Source: Rhineura floridana (taxonomy: Eukaryota; Chordata; Lepidosauria; Squamata; Rhineuridae). Taken from it: a DNA stretch of 64,000 nucleotides. The stretch's first letter is position 1; each line of letters begins with the position of its first letter. Shown here piece after piece: positions 11,301 to 23,300 of this stretch. Both the position numbers and the translations under genes were made by a program. The DNA lies in the NCBI RefSeq assembly GCF_030035675.1, contig NC_084483.1:150268925-150332924 (forward strand), read 5' to 3'. Below the pieces are notes generated by a model. The model searched no databases. It was not told the DNA's origin and saw nothing but the letters and a program-made list of their open reading frames with translations.

Positions 11301-14300
11301 GTGAAAGGAGAGTCCAGGGTTGTACGATGTACACAATAAGAACATGTAATGTGAGAAGCATGAACCAAAGAAAGTACGCGTCAACATCACCAAATGGTCA
11401 ATAGAGGAATCAAATGGATTATATAATTGGTAGCAGAAGATGGAGAAGTTCCATACATTCTGCAAAAACAAGACCAAGAGCAGACTGCGGTACAGATCAT
11501 GAACTGGTAATATCGAAAATCAGAGTTAAGCTAAAGAACAACAACAAAGCAATCGTAATGCCAAAATACAATTTAAATAACATCCCAGAAGAATATAAAG
11601 ATCAAATAATGAACAGATTTGAGACTTTAAACTTAGTTGAAAGACAACCACAAGAACTATAGAGTGAAGTCAGAGACATTATCAGGGAAGAATGCAAAAT
11701 GACAATACCTCTAGCTAAAAAGAGAGAAAGACCTCAGTGGATGACTGAAGAAACTCTTAAAATGGTTAAAGAGAAGGAAAGCAAAAGGAGATAGGACAAA
11801 GAGAACTATTACAATAGTTATCGTACAGAAACAGAAGAGGATAATAAAAAGGTAGAACAAGAGCCCTACTCCAAAAGATTAGAGAAATTAAAGAAAAATT
11901 TAAACCAATACAAGATAAAATAAAAGGAAGATGGAAGCAATACACTGAAGAACTATATAAAAAAGATGCAAGAATGACAGATTCATTGATGGAGGAACTG
12001 TATAATGAAGAACCAGAAATTTTAGAATGTGAGGTAGAAGCTGCTCTCAAAATACTTGAAAGAAACAAATCACCAGGAACAGATGGCATACCAATAGAGT
12101 TGCTACAAGTTACTGAGACTGAATCTGTCCAAATTTTGACAAAAATTTGTCGGAAAATAAAACAATGGCCCATAGACTGGAAGCGTTCAATATACATACC
12201 AATTCCAAAGAAAGGGGATCCCAGGGAATGCAGTAATTATTGAATTATTGCCTTAATATCCCATGCAAGTAAAGTAATGCTCAGGTTTCTACAGGAAGGG
12301 CTCTTACCATATATGGAGCGAGAAATCCCAGATGTCCAAGCTGGATTTAGAAAGGGAAGAGGTACCAGAGATCATATTGCAAACATATGTTGGATAATGG
12401 AATGGACAAAGGAATTTCAGAAGAAATCACCCTGTGCTTTATAGATTACAGCAAAGCCTTTGATAGTATAGATCACAAAAATCCATGGAATGCTTTAAAA
12501 GAAATGGGGGTGCCACAGCATCTGATTGTTCTTTTTTTTAATATAAATTTTTATTCAAGATTTCAGAAACAAAACAAAAAGAAAAAAACAAATTAATAAC
12601 TAATACAATAAAAAATATTGACTTCCGATTTGTCATAAATCAGCTATTGGTCTATAGTATAACAAACCTGTCCCTTAATATATTACAAAATCACTTTCCT
12701 CCAGTGGTTATCTTGGTTAATCATTAAATCTCATTAACATCATATCATTTTATTCTTTCCACAAAAAGTCAAAGAGAGGTTTCCAGTCCTTGAGAAATAT
12801 ATCTATCGATTTTTCTCCAAATAGACATGTCAATTAATCCATCTATTCAAGTCTAGTAAATCCAGTAGTTTCAACAGCTATTCTTCCATTATCAGTGTTA
12901 GTTCCATCTTCCATCGTCCATCCTTGCACACATAATTCTGCTGTCATAGTCATATAGTAAGAGTCTGATAGGAATTTCCTTCATCACAAATATTTTCTTG
13001 CCATGAATTCTGACTGTGTTACTGAAATATTGTTGTAAAGTCATATCTCTGTTCTTCTTTTTTACGGGGTGCACTAGCACATCTCTTGAGAGTTTTTCCA
13101 TTGTCACATATCTGGAATTAATTCTATAAACTTTCTCTGTCTCAGGTTCCATCAGATCATTCCAGTCCAGAAATTTTTTTGAAACATTGATAAATTTATC
13201 TCTGATACCTTCACCAATTCCTTCAGGGACAGCGCTGAATTCCAAGCAATAATCTTTGTCACTAGGATCCATCACAGCTATAAAATCCAAATCTTTTTCC
13301 AATTCCACATTTTATATATCTATTCCAATCTCCAGGACTTGCACCTTCCCTTTAATTTTTCTTTCATCTTCTGTTGCTTGTCCAGTTATATCTTCTTTTC
13401 CCATAGAATCCTTTATTTCTTTCAACTCCTGTTTCATTTTGCCAAATTCAATTTTCATCTCTTGTCTGCCCTGTCTCAATTCTTGTTTCGTTATCTTAAT
13501 CTCATCCATTATTTTCTGAAACATGTTTAGAGAGAAAACCCCTTCCTGTACATCCAGGGTCTCGGCCACTTTCTTGATTGTCATTCTTAAGACCGGGAAA
13601 AAAAATCCCCTTCAATTTCCAATATAGCCACTATTCTCAAGCAAAGAGCAATTTATTTCTTTTCCCAGCAACAAAGGAGTTAATATTCCAAGCCTGTTGA
13701 CGTCATCTTCTAGACAGACTGCCTTATCTCTTATGTTACCAAGAGTGCAAAACAAATTTAGTTCACAGCATCAAAATAATTAGTGGCATAAAGAATAAGC
13801 AGATTCGTCAAAATAAAGTAGACCAGAAAAAATAGTCCCAGACAAATAGTACTCAAATGTTCATATTAATCAGATTTTCCTCCTCAGATTAGATGCCCCT
13901 CATCCGTTTATATCTTTATAATGCTCAATTCCATGCCAGCTTTTTGCAACAAAAACAAAGATAAGCTATTTCGATTTTCTTCTTCCTTAATTCCGTGTAT
14001 AAAAGAGAAAGGTATAACTCACCCAGGGATTCTTTGTTGCTGATTTTATAACAAATCTCTTTTACTGTAACAATAATAAGATGATAGGAGTAGACAGAAG
14101 AATGCTTGCCTGTTAGAATCCGTTTTTCTTTAAAGAAAAAAAAAGTCTCGCTTAGTCAGTTTGAGCTTGCTTGAATTCCCTGACTCCGTCCACTGCTGGC
14201 TACACCTTCGTTCATAGGTGATCCTGATGAATTCCAGTCCCCAACAAACACAACGAAGCTTCTGTGGGTGATCTCTTCGTTTCTCCCTTGCCTGGGAGAA

Positions 14301-17300
14301 AGTTTTTACCAGTCAAAAAATTCTTCTGACTGGTTTTAAAACTGAAAAAGCTTCCTCTGAGACGGGAGCTCGTCTCAGAGGCAGTCACAAGCGGAGCAAT
14401 CCTCCTGGGAAGTCCAGCATCTGATTGTTCTGATGTGCAACCTATACTCTGGACCAGAGGCTACTGTAAGGACAGAATATGGAGAAACTGATTGATTTCC
14501 AATCGGAAAGGGTGTAAGACAGGGGTGTATTTTATCACCCCATTTGTTTAATGTCTATGCAGAACATATCACAAGGAAAGTGGGATTGGACCAAGATGAA
14601 GGAAATGTGAAAACTGGAGAGAGAAATATCAATAATTTAAGATATTCAGACGATATCATACTACTAGAGAAACCAGTAATGATTTGAAACGAATGCTGAT
14701 GAAAGATAAAGAGGAAAGCACAAAAGCAGGACTACAGCTGAACTTCAAGAAGACTAAAGTAATGACAACAAAAGATTTATGTAACTTTAAAGTTGACAGT
14801 GATGACATACAACTTTTCAAGGAGTATCAATACATTGGCACACTCATTAACCAAAACGGAGACAACAGTCAAGAAATCAGAAGAAGGCTCGGACTGGGGA
14901 GGGTAGCTAAGAGAGAACTAGAAAAGATCCTCAAATGCAAAGATGTATCACTGAACAATAAAGTCAGGATCATTCAAACCATGGTACTCCCAATCTCTGT
15001 GTATGGATGTGAAAGTTGGACAGTGAAAAAAGTGGATAAGAGAAGTATCAACTCATTTGAAATGTGGTGTTGGATGATGTTTACCTCCAGGTTGTTTTGG
15101 GTTACCAGAGATGAGATGCAGACAAGAGATTTGCTTACAAAGAGTTAAAATTTATTGAGTAACTTACAAGCATACAGCCAAGTAGCCCAATAAAAGTGGA
15201 ACAGCCACACAGCTCTGCAGTAGCTCGTGTCAGACTGAACACCCCATTGGGGCACACGCAACACTTTTATAGTATTGAAACTAGCACGTGGTATTGGCAT
15301 GATTACATACAATATTGGCAAGATTACATACACAAATGATGACTTTAAGGCATCAATACATTGCATCATGGCACCTGTTACCTATAATTGGCTATTCTGA
15401 CCTTTTCACAGAACATCTTCAAAAGCAAACTAATTGCTAAAAAACTATATGGAAACTCCCTGGCACTTCTTTGGCAAGCTATATGTTGGCCATATATCTC
15501 TGCTAACAAGCAACTCCCATCATTGACCGTCCTTTGACTTATCCACCTGGCTATACTAACAAGCAACCGCTCATTAACCGTCGTCCTTGGGAGTATAACC
15601 TAGACTTAAATCATCTATAAAACACCTTACTGATAACATATTCTTGGATATATGCCTAATTGGGCTCCTTTGATGCCTCTCTAACAAGGTACTGGGCAGG
15701 TCATCATGCCCTTGACTTAGGCTTTCAGGTGCTTATGAAATGCAGGGGCCTGAAAGGGGAAATACAAACCCTCAGGCTCACTAACAAATACCTTCTAAAT
15801 CTATGCTTAACATAAGGCTATAATATCTTGCTATGGGCCTCTACTTGCTTGCTGGAAATATCAAACTGGTACAGGGTATACAGATGAGAGCTTTGTGCCT
15901 CCCATGGGCCGCGAAAAAGACAAATAATTGGGTGTTAGAACAAGTTAAACCAGAACTATCACTAGAAGCTAAAATGATGAAACTGAGGTTATCATACTTT
16001 GGACACATCATGAGAAGACATGATTCATTAGAAAAGATAATAATGCTGGGAAAAACAGAAAGGAGTAGAAAAAGAGAAGGCCAAACAAGAGATGGATTGA
16101 TTCCATAACGGAAGCCACAGACCTGAACTTACAAGATCTGAACAGGGTGGTTCATGACAGATGCTGTTGGAGGCCGCTGATTCATAGAGTCGCCATAAGT
16201 CGTAATCGACTTGAAGGCACATAACAACATTAATTAGATTTATATCCCGTCCTTGCTCCCAGTTGGAGCCCAGTGAGGCAAACAAAAACATTTAAAACAC
16301 TGTAAAAATCATAAAAACAGACATTAATATATATTGAAACAAGACATATTTAAAAACATATTAAAACAAAATATATTTAAAAACATTTTTTAAAAAAAAC
16401 ACAAAGCTTAAAAAACATCTCAGGAAGCAATTCCAACACAGATGCAGTCTGGGATAAGGTCTCTACTTCAAAGGCTTGTTGAAAGGAAGCCACAGACCTG
16501 AACTTAAAAGCTCTGAACTGGGTGGTTTATAACAAACGCTATTGGAGGTCACTGATTCATAGAGTCGCCATAAGTCCTAATCGACTTGAAGGCACATAAC
16601 ACACACACAAAAGCACGGATGAGGTTTGGAAAAGAAAATAGAATATGTTTTCTTTTAACTTTTGGAATTTTGAGAACATGAGCTATCAGCACGTTACTTT
16701 TAGTGTTTATGTATTCAGTTTTTTCTCTAACCTGACATAATAGACTCTAGTAGACCAGATATATGTTGGAAGACCCATAAAACTCAGAAACCCAAGCATC
16801 CTAAATTGGTACTCTCTTTATTCTAGGTGTTAGCAAAACTGGCCTGTGGCCTCAACAAGCCTAATCGTCAGACATTGGTGTCACAGGGTTCTGTCCCTCA
16901 GCTCTTTAGCAAGATGCCAATCAGCAACATGTATGTAAAATAGACAATCTACTTCTATAAATCCCATGGGAGACTGTATTCATATTTTTTTCTGCATCTT
17001 ATTGCTTTGGTGAATAGTGTGCATGCTGTAAGCATAAGATGAAGGGTAACTAAATTATAAAAACGGAGGTTAGAAATGTCTCTAGCAAGAGAGATGACAG
17101 TTGGCAGTACGTCTAGAATAATTCCTGGATCCCAGCAGCAGAGTTTGGGGAACCATATTAATGTTTGTACCCAATTCTTGCCTTGTGCTGGCATCTGCTT
17201 TTAGATGCCAGCCTCAAATTATTAGGCACTGGACTGGAAATGTTCAGGCCTAATGAATTCCAAGGAATGAGTGGTGCTCAGGGCCAGCACCAGGCGTGAC

Positions 17301-20300
17301 TGGACCCTTGGGCACGAGCCTGCCCCGGGCCCCCTGCTCCCAGCCCCCCCCCAATCGTACGGGACTGCTCCACCTACCTCTTCTTTCTGTGAATGCCTTG
17401 CGAGATGGGTGTGCGGGTTGCTGCCATCAACCAAGATGGCAATGGAGGTTTCTCTTAAGGGGCTAATATCCCCTCTGCCATCTTGGTTGATGGCAGCTGC
17501 ATGCATAGCACGCAGGGCATTCACAGAAAGGGAGGAGAGGTAGGTGGAGTGGGCAGGTGCCGCAGCCCCGCACGGTCTGTGGCAGGGGCTGGGAGCTCCG
17601 TCTCTGCAATCTGTGGCCAGGTTGGAGGTCGATCCTGCCGAGGATCGCGGAAGGAGAGCACTACCCCCATACCCTAAGAAGGGGCCCTTCATGGGCCCTC
17701 AGCCAGTGCCTGACCCGGCCACCCTTTGGCACCAGCTCTGGGGGTGGTGATACATTTTTTGAGTGATACCTTTCCAGTTGGGGTCTTCTCTTGCCTATAC
17801 TAGAGTAGGTAAAGAAGAAACTACTTATTAATTCCTTGCTCTGTCAGGGTGCTTTAACTGCTTGTGTCATGAAGCCACATTTTACATCCCTCTTCTTTTC
17901 ATACTTATCTATATACTTTCTGCTATCTGGTATACAGGAACAGGAGTCTGAACATTTCTGCCTTTCTCCATATGACTGTTTTTCTTTTATCGTATAGCCG
18001 CAATCTTGGAGGAAAGCTAGGTAGCTCTATCACTGAACTTCTGGGAGTGGAGTATGTCGGACAGCTGATCCAGTTTAGTGAATCACAGCTTCAGACACAC
18101 TTTGGAGAGAAGACTGGGTAAGCATCTCACTCTGGTCTCTCTATATTTAGGTTCCTTAAGGGTTTGCTCATGAATGCTGAGGATTCTGCTCAGGACAGAG
18201 TCTATCTTGAGTTCTTAGTCTAATTTCAAGAACTTGAAACAGAGGCATTAAAAGGCAATCTTTCCATGTGTTGTTTTATCTGCTTTATGCAAATACACAT
18301 CTACAAGGTTTAAGGAAGATTGAAACATGTGCCGTTTAAAATAGCCAACTTCAGTCATTGCAATGAAATAAAATTCAAGATGGCAAAATAACAAAAGGAA
18401 AACAAGTATTATGTATTTACTGTACAAATTCCATAGGGGTAGCTATGTTAGTCGCAGCAAAAAAAGCAGAGAAACTTGTAAAGATTTAAAGATTGACAGA
18501 TTTATAAGCTTTGAAAGTATAGCATCCATTTCATCAGATGCATAGGAGATGTCTTCTGTTGGCAGGTATATAATATAAGAGAGACTGTTGTTTCACTCTA
18601 TAATGCCCTTCTGTTGGTGGCCCCCAGTGGAAGGAAGATGCAATTGATTTAACATATTTGCTTCTAGTTTTTTTTGCTTCTGTGGTAGACAAGGTTGTCT
18701 AGTAATTACATATTTATCAAAGTTAGTCAACAAATAATAGACTTTCTCTGAACCCATTAACCCAATATGGCTGTTATAGAAGCTAAACAATCATCTCTCT
18801 GTAGGGGCTTTATTCACCAGACAGTATGATGTAGTGCAGTGGTTCCCAACCTTTATGAGCATGGGACCCCCTTTATAAACTGAAATTTTTTTGTGACCCC
18901 CTCCCCCCACGGAGGCAGGCTGGCTGCCAGGAAGGAAGTGGGAAAGCAGCCTTTCTTTGCAGGCCTGCTTCTTTTTGCTTCACAAAAAGCCCTCTCCTCT
19001 CATTCTAAGCAAGGGCGTTGCCAGGAGCGGCAGTGCAAGGAGACAGGAATCAGTGATAGTAATCCCCTCTTCTTTCTGGTAGCTCCACCCTCAGTCTCCT
19101 TTGGCATCTGCCATGTATTTTATAGGCAGATGCCTGCCCTTAGTGCGCCTGAAAGATGCTCTGGCGCTTCAGCAAAAGGCCTCCCCTCTTGTTAGTAGCA
19201 AGGGGAAGGTGTCATCTGCAGCGGCAGTGGAAAGCAGACAGTGTAGAAGGAGTGAAGACTTTTTAAAAAAATTAATAAATAATTCATTTCTTTACTGTTC
19301 ACAACCCCCTCTGGATTACTTCGCAGCCCCCCAGGTTGGGAACCACTGATGTAGTGGATTATATCCCCAACAGTCTTTTGACTGCAAAAACATTTAAGCT
19401 GATCTACCAGGATCTGAGAATGGCCACCCAGCAAAACAGTTTTATTGTTTTAAATCTTCCTGGGAGTGCATAGGACCCTAGCTCACTTTGCAGGTTTTTG
19501 CTAATAGCCACTCAATAAAGTTTATACATTAGTGTACATTCAGAAGTGATGTTAAGTGGCAGAGAAGTTTATGATAGGGAGCTCTCCATTTGCCATGCAT
19601 GTATGCTCTTTAAAATCTAACTCTTGGATTTGTCCCCGGTCTAAATTGATTCTTGTGTTGGTGTCATATGCATTGGATGTCTCTAAGTAAATAGATAACA
19701 TTTCCAACCTTGGAACCACTTATTTACTTGTGTTTCCATAATATACTTTGCAGCTCCTGGTTGTATGACTTGTGCAGAGGGACTGAGCATGAGCCAGTGA
19801 AACCTAGACAATTGCCCAAATCCATTGGCTGCAGTAAGAATTTTCATGGAAAAACAGCTTTAGTTACTCAGAAGCAGGTAAGTTAGTGCCAGAGAACTGA
19901 ACCAAGCCTGTCTTGAGAACAGGACTAATAGAGAAAGACAGCACATATTGCTGTTCTCTTTCTCTGGCTCAAACCCACTGTGGTTATCATGTTAGAGCAT
20001 CAAACACTTTGATCTGAAATAGTCAATAACAAGGTTATTGGAGAGTTCCATCAATAGGAAGAGAGTGCCTAATAGCCCCTTGATTCATGATCCCTGTGTG
20101 TACTGCGATCCTTGTTCTGTTTTGGCATCTAGCTCAAATGTTCTGCCCTACAAGGATTCTGTAACTACTTGCTCCTGCAATTTAATTATTCCATGACAAC
20201 GTTTTTGATGATTTAGAGATTTGAAAGCTTTTTTGTTGTTGTTCTTGTTGGTCTTCCATCTGAAATGTTCCGTGAATGTTCTTTGCGTATTTTGGTTTTT

Positions 20301-23300
20301 ATTTATAGCATATTGAACATTTTCCTAAGACAATAACAAACTGCAGAAATGTTGTTTGTAGGTGCAACATTGGCTTCTGCAGTTGGCCTTGGAGTTGGAG
20401 GAGAGACTGAACAAGGACAGAGATCAAGTAAGTAGAAAAAGGTGGAGGCCCTACTAGTTCCTCAAGTATTCACTGACTGCAGAAGCTCTGTGTGAATTGG
20501 AAGGAGAAGTGCTAATTTGGTTGCCTCTAGGGCAATTTCTCAATATCTATGCATTTCCTATCTTGATTTAGCTTAGTAGAGGTCTGAAGTATAAGTATTT
20601 CCAGCAAATTAGGGATTTGGAAGAACTGGAACTAAGATGCCCACTAAAGAAAGAATAAACACCAAAAGCTGCTTGGCAGAGGCTATTAGGGATTTTTTTC
20701 CTACATGGCCCAGATGTTCTAGAACAGATGATGGTCCCTGTTTGCTCCCTCTGTTGATTCTAATTAGCTGTTGCCCTCAGCCCCACATATCTGTTAAACA
20801 TAATTCAGGTGTACTCATGCAAATGTTGTGTTCTAGACATAACATACAAAACCACATGTGACCTTGCTGCTCCCTTACTGAAGCGGTCTGAATTGTTAGG
20901 AGCTGTACGGTTAAATTACTTTTACAGTTGTTTGTGCTTATCCTTTTTATCTGCCATTTTAGTGTTTTGTGGCTGCTTTGGTGTATTGTTGCTATAAATA
21001 ATTTTTAAAATTGTTTTTTTTAAACATAGTTAGCCTTGCGATCATTGATGACATGCAGGATATGATTTAATAAAGAAATAGTACACTTAGTAGAAAGTTG
21101 GGTTTGGATGTAGGAAAGCAAGTTCAAATACTCTGTGTCATGAAGCTTGCACGATAGTCCTAGACAAGTCATTGTCTTTCAGCCGAGTCAATGTCACAGA
21201 GTTGTCTTACTTTTAAATATTAAGCACCTTAAACGTGAGGCATTATACAATGGGAAGATACCACACATACCTTCCTGAACTCTTTGTAGGAAGGGCTGTA
21301 TATTTATTTTACTATATCCTGGTCTGTCTTCCATGGAATCAAAGGTGGCGTAGGTATGTAGGCTTTGTATGCTGTCTTCCATCCACACAATGACCAGCTC
21401 ACATTGTTGAGGTGACTAAACACAAATGTGACAAGATAAATACATAGATAGATCCCTCTTTATTACAAGCTATTGGGATTTCCTTGCAGTGTGTCAAAGC
21501 TGAGGTGAGTAGCTCATGAACACCTAGCTCTTGTTGAGGAGTGAGGGCTCCTTAAAGTCTTTCTGCATTTTTGGCTATGATGGGGAAGGACACAGGGTTA
21601 AGACTACTACTACTACTACTACCCTCCCTTCACCAGGAGGTCCCAGGAATGTACTTGGATTAATAAATCCTGATATTCACTACCCCTTTGAATGTCCCAT
21701 AAAATCCGTTACTCATGTCTCAGGTTCATCTTGTCAGGATTCTTATTTTTTTTCCTTCCAACAGAACAATCGGGTTGCTAAACAGCTGACTATTGGGATC
21801 CATATGCAGGGTTTTAAACATGCCAGTGGCCTATCCCGCTGCTGTGCCTTATCCCATTACGATGCCCATAAGATCAGCAGAGATGCTTTTGTACTAATCC
21901 AGAACTGCAATACCGCAGGAGGCCAGCAGGCAGCATGGTGAGAAAAAAATTTCTGAGCACAACAATGTGCTACTGCAGAGGGGGAAAAGGTAAATTTTAT
22001 AAAGTGGGATTGGACCAAAATGAAAGAGGTGTGAAAATTGGAGGGAGAAATATCAATAATTTAAGATATGAAGATGATACCATACTACTAGCAGAAACCA
22101 GTAATGATTTGAAACAAATGCTGATGAAAGTTAAAGAGGAAAGCACAAAATCAGGACTACAGCTGAACGTCAAGACTAAAGTAATGACAACAGAAGATTT
22201 ATGTAACTTTAAAGTTGACAGTGAGGACATTGAATTTGTCAAGGATTATCAATACCTTGCTTGGCACAGTCATTAACCAAAATGGAGACAACAGTCAAGA
22301 AATCAGAAGAAGGCTAGGACTGGGGAGGGCAGCCATGAGAGAACTAGAAAAGATCCTCAAATGCAAAGATGTATCACTGAACACTAAAGTCAGGATCATT
22401 CAGACCATGGTATTCCCAATCTCTGTATGGATGTGAAAGTTGAACAGTGAAAAAAGCAGATAAATCAACTCATTTGAAATGTGGTGTTGGAGGAGAGCTT
22501 TGCACATACCATGGACTGCGAAAAAGACAAATAATTGGGGGTGTTAGAACAAATTAAACCAGAATTATCATTAGAAGCTAAAATGATGAAACTGAGGTTA
22601 TCCTACTTTGGATACATAATGAGAAGACATGATTCCCTAGAAAAGACAATAATGCTGGGAAAAACAGAAGGAAGTAGAAAAAGAGGAAGGCCAAATGAGA
22701 TTGATTGATTCCATCAAGGAAGCCACAGACCTGAACTTATAAGATCTGAACAGGGTGGTTTACAACAGATGCTATTAGAGGTCGCAGATTCATAGGGTAG
22801 GCATAAGTTGTAATTGACTTGCAGGCACATAACAATTACATCTGGGGCATGCACTACAGTGTTTGTGATAGAGCAGAAAATGAAATACTAATGGGTTGGA
22901 TGACCAAATAATTGACTCAGAAATAGAATTTTTTTCTATTAGAGCTAAGATGAGGGTTGCTGTCTATGTACTTGCTTCTTATTCAAAACACATTAGAATA
23001 TATTGTGCAAGATGCATGCAGGTAGTTTATTATTTATTTATTAAATGTATATCCCACCCAGGATGGCAAACAAAAACACTAAAAACACTCTAAAACATCA
23101 TAAAAACAGACTTTAAAATATATTAAAACAAAACATCTTTAAAAACATCTATTTAAAAAAAGCTTTTAAAACATCTTTAAAGGTTTAGTGGAAGAAGGAA
23201 CCCTAGCACTGAAAGACAGAGGGGGAAAGCAAAAGCCATGTGGTCAAGCCATCTAACAGGAAATGTAAGAACTGAATCTGTTACCTTATGATATCTAATC

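Larger units (their letters stand above)
10895..16236 (+). mobile_element. BovB (RTE) LINE, split by two later insertions
   Basis: The element lies in the POLH intron between exons 10112-10281 and 16827-16930, in the gene's orientation. Pieces in order: a 5' region, the start of the endonuclease (TIRTCNVRSMNQRK, about 11340), then directly the end of the endonuclease (RWRSSIHSAKTRPRADCGTD, with DHELVISK) so most of the endonuclease core is missing, RT start (NKSPGTDGIPIELL, 12060), DYSKAFDSIDHK (12440), VRQGCILSPHLFN (14510), NNLRYSDDIILL (14640), VYGCESWTVKK (15000), LRLSYFGHIMRRHDSLEK (15980) and the BovB tail cgccataagtcgtaatcgac (16191-16210). An L1-type copy (12533-14414) and a solo LTR (15078-15882) interrupt it. 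Frames are broken at several points. Confidence 0.9.

Noticed and set aside
18508-18540. A hammerhead ribozyme on the minus strand
   Set aside because: CTGATGA is present, but the GAAA box and stem II are worn, so a functional core cannot be supported.
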